Position numbers and translations under genes: made by a program. 28,735 bases of DNA. It comes from Holosporales bacterium (lineage in GTDB: Bacteria; Pseudomonadota; Alphaproteobacteria; UBA3830; JAIRMZ01). How positions within the stretch are numbered: the stretch's first letter is position 1; each line of letters opens with the position of its first letter. Location: contig JAIRST010000021.1 of the NCBI GenBank assembly GCA_031255325.1, positions 1-28,735 on the forward strand, read 5' to 3'. The notes below the pieces were generated by a model, which saw only the letters and a program-made list of their open reading frames with translations, was not told where the DNA came from and searched no databases. Below are positions 1-7,778 of this stretch, in pieces.

Positions 1-192
1 TCCCCCTTCCTTCTCCTCTCTTCCTCACACTCTACCATCTCCCCTCTCGCTCTCCCTCCTTAATTGGTTCTCTCCTATCTCTACGTCCCCCTATCTTTAT
101 ATATTTCTGGGATATACCCTGGAATAACCGTGTCATTCAAATTGTAAGTGCTCTGTCCTCGTCAGACAGGGCCTTTCTTCAAGAGGAGTTAA
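1..192. other. Non-coding start of window with pyrimidine-rich tract
   Basis: The first 60 bases are almost purely C and T with only a few purines, unlike anything else in the window. Bases 61-192 contain no convincing open reading frame. A short stretch around 129-240 can be read in one frame without stops, but I do not recognise the product. No solute-binding protein end is present, although one would be expected before the permease genes that follow. I see no clear promoter here. Confidence 0.4.
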
Positions 193-294
193 ACAGCGTT
201 GAAGTTGTTATCCAAAGGAATGGATGTTATGGATATAATTGAAATAACAAGCTTGTCTCGCGAAGAGGTAGAAGAGATACTACTGAAAAGATAA
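193..294 (+). pseudogene. Remnant resembling the C-terminus of an Rpn-family nuclease/transposase
   Basis: Between in-frame stops at 190-192 and 292-294 lies a 33-codon segment containing ALKLLSKGMDVMDIIEITSL followed by SREEVEEIL. This matches the usual C-terminal pattern of Rpn / PD-(D/E)XK recombination-promoting nucleases: a lysine-rich helix, then GxxxxxIxxxTxLSxEEI. There is no nuclease domain in frame upstream. Bases 294-437 in another frame encode charged, coiled-coil-like residues interrupted by one stop, which suggests a frameshifted remainder. I read it as a dead fragment. The family assignment rests on this short motif alone. Confidence 0.35.
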
Positions 295-441
295 TAGCTA
301 TTGAGCGAAGAAAAATACGCGACTTGGAAATGAAAGAGAGATAAGTGTTAGAAAGGCGCTTTGAAATGGAGCTGAAAAAGATGCAAGCTAATAGAGGCCT
401 AGTGAAAATTATTGTAAATCGACCATCTAAAAAATAAAAAT

Positions 442-1332
442 ATGGTTTCACGTAAGCAATTTTCTCAAGAAAAAATGGCGTGGATTTTCGTAGCTCCATG
501 CCTTGTTGTGTTACTATCAGTAGATGCTTGGCCTTTGCTAAGGACAATCCTTTTCAGTTTTACAAATGCGCAGCTTGAAGATATCTCGGGGGCTCAATTC
601 ATTGGACTTGAAAATTTCAGAGAGCTTTTTGCCGATGCAAATTGGTGGCAAGCTGTCTCGAATACGTTGCTTTTTGCCGCTATATCTGTTTCTTGTGAGG
701 CTATTCTTGGCCTAATGATTGCTTTGACATTACACCAAAACTTTAAGGGACGTGGGCTCTTACGGGCTGCTGTACTAGTTCCTTGGGCGATACCAACGAT
801 TGTCTCGGCACGTATGTGGGGATGGATGCTGCATGATGTATACGGCATTCTAAACGCATTGCTTGTAAAAACAGGAATAATTGCTGCCCCATTGCCGTGG
901 ACCGCTTCACCAGATCTCAGCTTCTTAACGATTGTAATAGTCGATGTATGGAAAACAACTCCGTTTATGGCTCTTTTGTTGTTAGCAGGGCTTCAGACCT
1001 TACCACAAGATTGCTTTGAAGCAGCTTTTGTCGATGGAGTATCTAAAAAACGCATTTTTTTTAGGATAACCCTCCCCCTCCTAAAACCGACACTTATCGT
1101 CGCCCTTATTTTTCGTACGCTTGATGCGTTGCGTATTTTTGATTTGGTATACATACTCAGTAGTGGAGGAACAAATACAGCGACAATGTCGGTGTACGCT
1201 CGACGTCATTTTGTTGATTATGCCAATGTCGGATATGGATCAGCGGCAGCGGTTTTCTTATTTTTTGTTGTAGCACTTGTTACGGTTTTATATATCAAGG
1301 TTGGATATCGTAACATCCTAGAGGAGTCATGA
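442..1332 (+). CDS. Carbohydrate ABC transporter permease (MalF/UgpA/ThuF type)
   Basis: Inner-membrane permease of 296 residues, one half of the channel of a CUT1-class sugar importer. About six hydrophobic segments are visible, the first at residues 13-35 and the last near 266-286. The cytoplasmic EAA loop that docks on the ATPase is at about residues 193-216 (EAAFVDGV, then LPLLKP). The length is typical for MalF-like proteins without the large periplasmic insert of enteric MalF. The next permease starts inside its stop codon and the ATPase follows, giving the usual F-G-K order. The binding protein that should come first is absent. No clear ribosome-binding site precedes the ATG. The substrate cannot be told from sequence; trehalose, maltose or glycerol phosphate are all possible. 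Confidence 0.9.
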   Translation: MVSRKQFSQEKMAWIFVAPCLVVLLSVDAWPLLRTILFSFTNAQLEDISGAQFIGLENFRELFADANWWQAVSNTLLFAAISVSCEAILGLMIALTLHQNFKGRGLLRAAVLVPWAIPTIVSARMWGWMLHDVYGILNALLVKTGIIAAPLPWTASPDLSFLTIVIVDVWKTTPFMALLLLAGLQTLPQDCFEAAFVDGVSKKRIFFRITLPLLKPTLIVALIFRTLDALRIFDLVYILSSGGTNTATMSVYARRHFVDYANVGYGSAAAVFLFFVVALVTVLYIKVGYRNILEES

Positions 1333-2177
1333 ACATTGCACTAAAAAAACTGCACCAATACATGGGAAGCATATTTTTTTATACTTTTTGCGCAATCATT
1401 GTGCTTTTATGTTTATTCCCATTTTATTGGGCGATTGTTTCATCGTTAAAAAGCGGTACGGAAATTTTTGCAACGGATCTTTGGCCGAAGTTTATTACCT
1501 TTCAGAATTATAGCACTCTTTTTCAAGATACGACCTTTAGTCAATCCCTTTTAAATTCCACTGTGGTAGCTTTATCGACAGTAGGGCTAGCCTTGTTATT
1601 GGCAATGGTGGCATCGTTTGCTTTGGCGCGTATCCCATTCAGAGGACGCAAAAGGATTTTGCTTGCTATTCTGAGCGTCACCATGTTTCCGCAAGTTGCT
1701 GTTTTGTCTGGTATGTTTGAACTTGTTCGTGTTTTTGGATTGTACAATCATCGTTCTGCCCTTATTTTGTCTTATATGACGATTACTGTTCCTTTTACAA
1801 CTTGGACATTGACGAGTTTCATGCGTGAAGTTCCTAAAGAACTTGAAGAAGCTGCGATTATGGATGGGGCAGGGTATTTCACAATTTTAACGAAAATCTT
1901 TTTGCCTATCTTATCTCCGGCGCTTGTAACCACAGGCTTGCTCGCTTTCATCGCTGCATGGAATGAGTTTTTATTTGCCCTTACGTTTACACTTACCAAT
2001 AAAGCACGTACAATACCTGTAACTATTGCTCTTTTAAGCGGCGCCAGTCAACATGAACTTCCGTGGGGGAATATCATGGCTGCTAGTGTTATCGTGACGT
2101 TGCCTCTTGTCGCACTTATTATCATTTTTCAACGACGCATTATTTCAGGTTTAACGGCTGGAGCCGTTAAGGGATAA
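1329..2177 (+). CDS. Carbohydrate ABC transporter permease (MalG/UgpE/ThuG type)
   Basis: Second permease half of the sugar importer, 282 residues. An N-terminal membrane segment lies at about residues 15-37. The EAA loop is at about 173-198 (EEAAIMDGAGYF, then LPILSP). The C-terminus QRRIISGLTAGAVKG is the hallmark ending of MalG-type proteins. The start ATG overlaps the stop of the preceding permease in an ATGA, with a GAGGAG ribosome-binding site at 1321-1326, so the two are translationally coupled. The heterodimer with the preceding permease would form the translocation path, energised by the ATPase encoded next. Confidence 0.92.
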   Translation: MNIALKKLHQYMGSIFFYTFCAIIVLLCLFPFYWAIVSSLKSGTEIFATDLWPKFITFQNYSTLFQDTTFSQSLLNSTVVALSTVGLALLLAMVASFALARIPFRGRKRILLAILSVTMFPQVAVLSGMFELVRVFGLYNHRSALILSYMTITVPFTTWTLTSFMREVPKELEEAAIMDGAGYFTILTKIFLPILSPALVTTGLLAFIAAWNEFLFALTFTLTNKARTIPVTIALLSGASQHELPWGNIMAASVIVTLPLVALIIIFQRRIISGLTAGAVKG

Positions 2178-2201
2178 TGGTTACAGCTTGAAGGGAAAAT
2201 C

Positions 2202-3353
2202 ATGGCGACTATTGCTTTAAAGAACGTCACGAAAGATTTTAAAGACCACAGGATTATTGCGGGTATTGATCTGGAGATCGCTGGAAATGCCTGCACAGCC
2301 CTCGTAGGTCCTTCCGGATGTGGCAAGTCAACGTTATTACGCCTGATATGTGGCTTGGAAGAACCTACAACGGGCGAAATTCACATTGATGGACAATGTG
2401 TGAATGCTCTTTCTCCCGTTGAGCGTGGCATTGCTATGGTTTTCCAATCTTATGCTTTGTATCCCCACATGACTGTATTTGACAACATGGCCTTCGCATT
2501 GAAAATTGCAGGATGCAGTAAAACAGACATCACACGACGGGTGCAACAAGCAGCAAAAACACTCCAAGTGGACCATCTGCTCGACAGAAAACCTAAACAA
2601 CTTTCTGGAGGTCAACGCCAGCGTGTTGCCATTGGCCGTGCAATTGTACGTCGCCCCAAAGCTTTCCTATTCGATGAACCTTTATCAAATTTAGATGCAG
2701 CATTACGGTTCCAAATGCGTTATGAGCTTGCGCGTCTTAAGGTGGAGCTAAAAACGACAATGGTGTACGTTACCCATGACCAAGAAGAAGCCATGACAAT
2801 GGCAGATATGATCGTCGTAATGCGAGAAGGATGCATTGAGCAACAAGGAGTGCCACTTGACCTTTATTATCATCCAAAGAACATCTTCGTGGCTAGTTTT
2901 ATCGGATCACCAACGATGAATTTCCTAAAAGCAGTCGTTGAGGCGGCCCAAGAGGAACGTCTCTTCCTGCGGTTCTTGTCGAATGAAATATTATCCATCA
3001 CCATCGATCCTTTTGCTTTACAAGGGAAAGAAGGACTGTTCTCCAAGGGAAGCATGGTGACTATAGGGATTCGTCCAGAAGACATAAGCGAAGGCGATCC
3101 CACAGAAAATAAGGAGGGCGTATGTTTGAAAGGAAATATTTCCTTTGTCGAAAACCTTGGAAACGAGACTTATGTATACGTAACCCTTAAAGAAGGAGAA
3201 CATGTGAGTTTACGTCTAGCAGGAAGCTGTTTTTATAAGCTTGGGCAGAGTATTTTTCTGTTTCTGTGTCCAGAACGGTGCCATGTGTTCGATGCGAATG
3301 GTATGGCGATAAAGTGTCTAAAAAAGGGACATGATGAACACCTTAACGGTTAA
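2202..3353 (+). CDS. Sugar ABC transporter ATP-binding protein (MalK/UgpC/MsmK type)
   Basis: Cytoplasmic ATPase of the sugar importer, 383 residues, the normal size for MalK-like proteins. Walker A GPSGCGKST is at residues 36-44, the Q-loop at about 82, the signature LSGGQ at 134-138, Walker B (AFLFDEP) at 154-160 and the switch histidine at 192. The C-terminal third (from about 235) is the TOBE/OB-fold regulatory domain of this subfamily, including the motif IGIRPEDI. The gene follows the second permease by 24 bases. Its 3' end overlaps the dUTPase gene by 23 bases. MalK-class ATPases are often shared by several sugar permeases, so this one could serve other transporters too. Confidence 0.92.
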   Translation: MATIALKNVTKDFKDHRIIAGIDLEIAGNACTALVGPSGCGKSTLLRLICGLEEPTTGEIHIDGQCVNALSPVERGIAMVFQSYALYPHMTVFDNMAFALKIAGCSKTDITRRVQQAAKTLQVDHLLDRKPKQLSGGQRQRVAIGRAIVRRPKAFLFDEPLSNLDAALRFQMRYELARLKVELKTTMVYVTHDQEEAMTMADMIVVMREGCIEQQGVPLDLYYHPKNIFVASFIGSPTMNFLKAVVEAAQEERLFLRFLSNEILSITIDPFALQGKEGLFSKGSMVTIGIRPEDISEGDPTENKEGVCLKGNISFVENLGNETYVYVTLKEGEHVSLRLAGSCFYKLGQSIFLFLCPERCHVFDANGMAIKCLKKGHDEHLNG

Positions 3354-3783
3354 AATTCTAAAAACGACACAAGCGGAATTTTTCCCTCCTACCTGTGCCA
3401 CAAGCGGCAGTGCAGGTATGGATCTTTATGCGGCTTTGGAAGCCCCTGTTGATATAAAACCGCAAGAACGCCTTCTTATTGGATGTGGTATAGCGATAGC
3501 GCTTCCTATTGGGTACGAAGCACAAATCAGACCGCGATCTGGCTTAGCCATTAAAAATGGCATTACTATTCTGAATGCACCAGGAACGATTGATAGCGAC
3601 TATCGTGGAGAAATTAAAGTTGTGCTTATAAACTTTGGAACAGAGATATTTACTGTACAACCTGGAATGCGCATTGCTCAGATGGTCATTGCGCGTTATG
3701 AGCAAATTGTTTGGGATCTTGTCTCTGTACTGCCTGAAACAGATAGAGGGGCTGGTGGATTTGGCTCTACTGGAAAGTCTTAA
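3331..3783 (+). CDS. dut: dUTP diphosphatase (dUTPase)
   Basis: Homotrimeric dUTPase that hydrolyses dUTP to dUMP and pyrophosphate, keeping uracil out of DNA and supplying dTMP synthesis. All five family motifs are present: AGMDLYA (28-34), RPRSGLA (68-74), GTIDSDYRGE (85-94, with the catalytic Asp), RIAQMVI (114-120) and RGAGGFGSTG (139-148). The length of 150 residues is normal. There are two tandem ATG codons (3331 and 3334). The second is better spaced from the AGGGA at 3325-3329, so the true protein may begin MNTL. It overlaps the ABC ATPase by about 20 bases, and its stop overlaps the next start (TAATG). Confidence 0.96.
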   Translation: MMNTLTVKILKTTQAEFFPPTCATSGSAGMDLYAALEAPVDIKPQERLLIGCGIAIALPIGYEAQIRPRSGLAIKNGITILNAPGTIDSDYRGEIKVVLINFGTEIFTVQPGMRIAQMVIARYEQIVWDLVSVLPETDRGAGGFGSTGKS

Positions 3784-4265
3784 TGCGGCAGCTTTTTGCG
3801 CTTGGTCTGCTGTATGGGGGTTTATTTGCTGAGGTATCTGCGAACTCTGCTGTCGTTTCTCCTTATCTTGTGACATTAAAAGCGCGAGAAGCGAATGTTC
3901 GTGTAGGGCCTGGAAGTCGGTATCCGCTTGCTTGGAAATTTGTTCGTTCTGAAATTCCTTTAATGGTTCTTGCCGAAGTTGGCACTTGGCGTAAGATCCG
4001 TGATTCTGAAGGAGCAGAAGGATGGGTTCATCAAAATATGATCGCAAATCGCAGAACGATTTTAGTTGTGGGGCAAACTCGTTCTCTTATGAAAAAGCCA
4101 AAAGCCGACGCCAGTATTGTCGCCCATATTGAACCCGATGTGTGTGCTCGGTTATTAGAAATCTATGGCGATTGGGTGCGTATTAAAGCCGATGGTTTTA
4201 CAGGATGGTTACTGCGTGCCCATATCTGGGGTATTCCTCAACACGAAAAGAACCGTAAGTTTTGA
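3783..4265 (+). CDS. Exported protein with two bacterial SH3 domains
   Basis: A 160-residue protein with a signal peptide (hydrophobic residues 4-20, probable cleavage after EVSA). The rest is two SH3-like domains at about residues 28-88 and 93-152. The first contains REANVRVGPG and GWVHQNMI, the classic start and end of an SH3b repeat. The second ends with GWLLRAHIWG. Proteins of this form are common in Alphaproteobacteria, where they are thought to bind peptidoglycan or act in the periplasm; no catalytic domain is attached. Its ATG overlaps the dut stop codon by one base, so it is translationally coupled to dut. The reason for that pairing is unclear. Confidence 0.8.
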   Translation: MRQLFALGLLYGGLFAEVSANSAVVSPYLVTLKAREANVRVGPGSRYPLAWKFVRSEIPLMVLAEVGTWRKIRDSEGAEGWVHQNMIANRRTILVVGQTRSLMKKPKADASIVAHIEPDVCARLLEIYGDWVRIKADGFTGWLLRAHIWGIPQHEKNRKF

Positions 4266-4318
4266 TAAAATTGTACACCGAGAATTGCATACACTTTTTC
4301 CAAATTAATAAGCGTACC

Positions 4319-4351
4319 ATGATGAGAAACCTTAACGGTATCTTTTTTTAG
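4319..4351 (+). promoter_or_regulatory. Possible leader mini-ORF before metN
   Basis: A ten-codon reading frame starting with two tandem ATG codons (MMRNLNGIFF) ends in a TAG that overlaps the AGGAAA ribosome-binding region of metN. Seven Ts at 4343-4349 follow a weak ACC/GGT stem (4329-4339). This could be a leader peptide or attenuator coupled to methionine supply, or chance. I found no recognisable SAM riboswitch in the 96-base gap. No ribosome-binding site is obvious before the mini-ORF. Confidence 0.15.
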
Positions 4352-4361
4352 GAAAAGTAAA

Positions 4362-5330
4362 GTGATTACGCTGAGAAATATATCTAAAAATTACGAAGGA
4401 GTACAGGCGGTCGATGATATATCACTGAAGATACACCCCAATACCGTACACGGCATTATGGGCCGAAGTGGTGCTGGTAAATCGACTCTTGTTAGGTTGA
4501 TGAGCCTTCTTGAATGCCCTGATAACGGGGAAGTTTTTTTTAACGATTGCAGAGTAGATAATTTAAAGGGAAAGGCACTCCGTGAACGCCGTCGCCAACT
4601 AGGAATGGTATTTCAAAATTTCAATTTATTTCTTTCTCGAAACGTATTTAGTAATGTTGCCTACCCTCTTGAAATCGCTGGCGTAGATAAAAGATCTATT
4701 CAAAACAGAGTATATGAACTATTGGATTTAGTCGAATTATCAAGTAAAATAGAGTATCCTATCAACCGGCTTTCTGGTGGGCAAAAACAACGCATAGCCA
4801 TAGCGAGAGCCTTAGCGCATCATCCTAAAATTCTGTTTTGTGATGAAGCGACGAGTGCTCTTGATCCACAAACAACATTAACTATTTTGCAGCTTATAAA
4901 AGATATTCAGAATAGAATGAATCTTACGGTAGTGATGATCACTCATCAGATGGAAGTGGTAAAAGAAATCTGTGCGTTTGTATCGATAATTGACAATGGT
5001 AAAGTTATTAAAAATGAATCTGTCCAAAATTTATTCAGTTTTCCTCATACGGGAACCGCCCATGAGCTCATTTCCCCACTAAGATATTCGGATGTAATAC
5101 TCAAAAAACAGCGTCTACACCTTGTGGGCAATACAACAGAAGATATTTTATCGCGTTTAGCAAAAATTTATCACACAAATGTCAATATAGTGACCGGCAG
5201 CATACGTTCTGTAAACAACAAATCTGTCAGCAATTTTATCATAGAACTTACCATTTCAGAGGGTACCCTAAATACTATTATAGCAGATCTCAGATCTCAG
5301 AAAATATCGATAGAGGTGCTGCATGCTTAA
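4362..5330 (+). CDS. metN: Methionine ABC transporter ATP-binding protein MetN
   Basis: ATPase of the high-affinity methionine importer, 322 residues. Walker A GRSGAGKST is at 34-42, the signature LSGGQ at 137-141, Walker B (ILFCDEA) at 157-163 and the switch histidine at 195. The C-terminal 75 residues or so form the NIL domain, which in known MetN proteins binds methionine and shuts the transporter when the cell is replete. The start is GTG, with AGGA at 4350-4353 eight bases upstream. metI begins inside its last codons and metQ follows, the standard N-I-Q order. D-methionine or close analogues may also be substrates. Confidence 0.95.
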   Translation: MITLRNISKNYEGVQAVDDISLKIHPNTVHGIMGRSGAGKSTLVRLMSLLECPDNGEVFFNDCRVDNLKGKALRERRRQLGMVFQNFNLFLSRNVFSNVAYPLEIAGVDKRSIQNRVYELLDLVELSSKIEYPINRLSGGQKQRIAIARALAHHPKILFCDEATSALDPQTTLTILQLIKDIQNRMNLTVVMITHQMEVVKEICAFVSIIDNGKVIKNESVQNLFSFPHTGTAHELISPLRYSDVILKKQRLHLVGNTTEDILSRLAKIYHTNVNIVTGSIRSVNNKSVSNFIIELTISEGTLNTIIADLRSQKISIEVLHA

Positions 5331-6003
5331 CGCCGCATATAACATATTGCTTATGCTGATAGAACCTACGCTCAGTACTCTTTATATGGTAGCCGGAGCA
5401 ACAGTTTTTTCCTTGATTTTAGGATTTCCCTTAGGCATTCTTCTCTGTGTCACGTCTGCCGGTAACCTTATTCCTCAAATCCTGTTCAATAAAATTTTAG
5501 AAAAAATTACAAACATACTGCGGTCATTCCCTTTCATCATATTGATGATTATTGTATTCCCTTTATCTCGTTTCATTGTTGGCACAAGTATAGGAACAGC
5601 CGCCGCTATCGTCCCTCTATCCATTGCGGCTATGCCTTTTGTTGCAAGAATTATAAAATCTGCGCTTAAAGAAGTAAATCCTGAAATCATCCAGGCAGCC
5701 AAAGTCATGGGGTCATCGAATAGACAAATTATCTTTAAAGTCATGCTTCCAGAAGCCTACCCTGCATTAATAGCTGGCATTACATTAACAATAATAAATA
5801 TTATAGGGTATGCTGCTATGGCTGGCTCTATGGGAGGGGGTGGCCTTGGAGATTTGGCGATTCGTTATGGGTATCAACGGTTCCGCTTAGATGTGATGAT
5901 AGGGGCTGTACTAGTTATTATCATTATGGTGGAATTTGTACAGTTTCTCGGTGATAAAATGGTTCATACCATCATGAAGCGAAGAGGGCTTGAAATAAAA
6001 TGA
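5323..6003 (+). CDS. metI: Methionine ABC transporter permease MetI
   Basis: Inner-membrane permease of 226 residues that dimerises to form the methionine channel. About five hydrophobic segments are seen, at roughly residues 20-42, 60-80, 88-108, 150-170 and 190-210. The EAA coupling loop lies between the last three of these (EVNPEIIQAAKVMGSS, then LPEAYPALI). The length is close to E. coli MetI. It overlaps metN by eight bases, and metQ starts in its stop codon (ATGA), so all three should be translated together. Confidence 0.95.
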   Translation: MLNAAYNILLMLIEPTLSTLYMVAGATVFSLILGFPLGILLCVTSAGNLIPQILFNKILEKITNILRSFPFIILMIIVFPLSRFIVGTSIGTAAAIVPLSIAAMPFVARIIKSALKEVNPEIIQAAKVMGSSNRQIIFKVMLPEAYPALIAGITLTIINIIGYAAMAGSMGGGGLGDLAIRYGYQRFRLDVMIGAVLVIIIMVEFVQFLGDKMVHTIMKRRGLEIK

Positions 6004-6785
6004 AAAAGGTACCGTTAATAAGTGCAATTTTATGGGTGCAATGCTTTGTTTCTACTGCTTTTTGTGACCGGACAGTGCGGATTGGTGCAACGCCCGTACC
6101 GCATGCAGAAATACTTAATTTCGTGAAAGAGGACTTAAAGAAAGAAGAGATAGATCTTGATGTTATAGAATTTACTGATTATATCACTCCCAATATAGCC
6201 TTAAATGATAAAAGTTTAGACGCACACTTTTATCAGCACCAACCTTATTTCGAAAATTTTACAAAAGAACATGATATGAAGTTTGTCTCGCTGGCGGCAA
6301 TCCATATAGAGCCTTTAGGGTTTTATTCTAGCAAAATAAAAAAAATCACCGAACTTAAAGACGGCGCTGTTATTGCTATTCCCAATGACCCTACAAACGA
6401 AGGGAGAGCCCTTCTTTTATGTCAATCCAACGGCTTAATTAAGCTAAATCCCGAGGCTGGGCTGAAAAGTACTCTTTCGGACATTACAGAAAATCCTAAA
6501 AATCTGGTCTTTAAAGAGTTAGAAGCCGCTCAGCTTCCTCGCGTATTACCCGATGTAGAGGGCGCCGTTATAAACGGCAATTACGCTATAGAAGCAGGGT
6601 TCCATCCTTCAAAAGACGCTTTGTTTATGGAGGGCAAAGAGTCTCTTTACGTAAATATTATCGTCACTCGTCAAGGAATGGAACATGATGCACGTCTTCA
6701 AAAGCTTGTAAAAGCCCTAAAAACAGAAAAAGTCAGACATTATATTTTGCGCACTTATGATGGCAGCGTTATTCCTGCATTCTAG
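6000..6785 (+). CDS. metQ: Methionine-binding protein MetQ (NlpA family)
   Basis: Periplasmic substrate-binding component of the MetNIQ importer, 261 residues. An N-terminal signal peptide of about 22 residues ends STAFC, then the mature protein starts DRTVRIGATPVPHAEIL, the usual NlpA opening. Further family motifs are DAHFYQHQPYFENF, IAIPNDPTNEGRALL and the C-terminal YDGSVIPAF. A cysteine sits at the cleavage site as in lipoprotein homologues. However, phenylalanine at -1 is not a standard lipobox residue, so lipidation is doubtful. The start ATG overlaps the metI stop. Minor homologues bind other amino acids, but operon context favours methionine. Confidence 0.93.
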   Translation: MKKVPLISAILWVQCFVSTAFCDRTVRIGATPVPHAEILNFVKEDLKKEEIDLDVIEFTDYITPNIALNDKSLDAHFYQHQPYFENFTKEHDMKFVSLAAIHIEPLGFYSSKIKKITELKDGAVIAIPNDPTNEGRALLLCQSNGLIKLNPEAGLKSTLSDITENPKNLVFKELEAAQLPRVLPDVEGAVINGNYAIEAGFHPSKDALFMEGKESLYVNIIVTRQGMEHDARLQKLVKALKTEKVRHYILRTYDGSVIPAF

Positions 6786-6843
6786 ATTTTTGGGGATAAT
6801 GTATACATCCCGAACTTAAATTATCTACAGATTTAGAAAGAGT

Positions 6844-6918
<75 letters not shown>

Positions 6919-7248
6919 ACATACCCTTTTCTATCGTACAGGATGCGTAAATGCAAGGGAAGATCTTCTTTGTGCTTGAAAAATCCTTTATAAGAAAAGC
7001 AAACTTCATTCCAAACCTATTAAGGTGCTGGAACAGTTCCATATTACACCTCCAAAGAGAGGTCATTATATAGTTTTGCACCATTTATCGCAGGCTTTTC
7101 TCTTATCAAAGGCAAGAATTTCTTTATAATTAAAATAACGCTTTTTGTAATTCTAACCTTCCTTAAATGGCTCCCCTCTCCTATACACTGCTAAGTTCCT
7201 ACGTCACAAGCGAAATCAGATAAAATTTCAAGTTTAATTAGCTTTAAG
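6919..7248. other. Intergenic region between tRNA-fMet and phasin gene
   Basis: No convincing gene is seen in either strand. A 13-base dyad, TGGAACAGTTCCA, lies at 7029-7041 and is the only clear local symmetry. The end next to the tRNA should contain the tRNA promoter on the minus strand, but I could not pick a good -35/-10 pair. Confidence 0.4.
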
Positions 7249-7277
7249 TTGACAAAACTATCATTTTCCTCCACAAT
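7249..7277 (+). promoter_or_regulatory. Probable sigma-70-type promoter for the phasin gene
   Basis: A perfect -35 TTGACA (7249-7254) is followed after 17 bases by CACAAT (7272-7277), four of six matches to the -10 consensus. Transcription would begin near 7285, about 35 bases before the phasin start codon. Confidence 0.5.
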
Positions 7278-7295
7278 CGGCATAGTAAATGATAG
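7258..7295. repeat. Perfect 9-bp inverted repeat overlapping the phasin promoter
   Basis: CTATCATTT (7258-7266) and AAATGATAG (7287-7295) are exact reverse complements separated by 20 bases. The arms bracket the putative -10 element and the likely start site. A dimeric repressor or activator could bind here. The second arm alone would be in the transcript, so a transcribed hairpin is less likely. Confidence 0.5.
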
Positions 7296-7319
7296 ATATC
7301 TTGAAGGAGGATAAAAACA

Positions 7320-7778
7320 ATGGTAATGACTGCAACAGGATCTACATCCGAAAAGAATACAAATACCGCAGGTTGTAAAAGAGCGGCAAATTTTTTTCAA
7401 AACTGCAAAACACCCAAAATCAGTTTAGAGGATGGGCTAACTATGTATCGCAAGAATATGGAAACCATAGCTTCTATGGGGAAAATGTCGATGGATGTTT
7501 ATCAGAACCTTGCTAAACTTCAGATGGGGTTTTTCCAACAAATGATGGCCGATATGAATCAAGCTTTTCAGCAGTCTTTAACGGCAAAAAACATGAATGA
7601 GTGTGTTTCCCATGGGACAGAGTTTGTAAAAGATCGCGTCACAAAAACAACAGCGCACGCTAAAAGCGTCTCTAATGAACTAAGCTCTAGCAGCACGCAA
7701 GTTATAGATCTTGCTAAAAGTCATGCAAAGGAACAAATGCAATCTTTAAAAGACCAGTTCAAAAAGGCTGCTGGTTAA
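7320..7778 (+). CDS. Phasin family protein
   Basis: A 152-residue helical protein of the Phasin_2 type. The first 35 residues are polar. From about residue 36 it follows the phasin pattern, with an amphipathic MYRKNMETIASMGKMSMDVYQ, then LAKLQMGFFQQMMADMNQAF, then a long helical tail rich in Ser, Lys and Gln ending in KKAAG. Phasins coat polyhydroxyalkanoate granules, but many alphaproteobacterial members lie in genomes without known granules, so the role is uncertain. No PHA synthase or depolymerase gene is nearby. A strong ribosome-binding site, AAGGAGG (7304-7310), precedes the ATG by nine bases; a second ATG lies at 7326. It appears to be a single-gene transcript. Confidence 0.85.
   Translation: MVMTATGSTSEKNTNTAGCKRAANFFQNCKTPKISLEDGLTMYRKNMETIASMGKMSMDVYQNLAKLQMGFFQQMMADMNQAFQQSLTAKNMNECVSHGTEFVKDRVTKTTAHAKSVSNELSSSSTQVIDLAKSHAKEQMQSLKDQFKKAAG

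Noticed and set aside
4266..4361. SAM riboswitch upstream of metNIQ
   Set aside because: The gap is short and none of the SAM riboswitch core sequences I know could be recognised.
6793..6811. GGGAT...ATCCC stem between metQ and the tRNA as a bidirectional terminator
   Set aside because: Only five base pairs, and no T-run follows on either strand.
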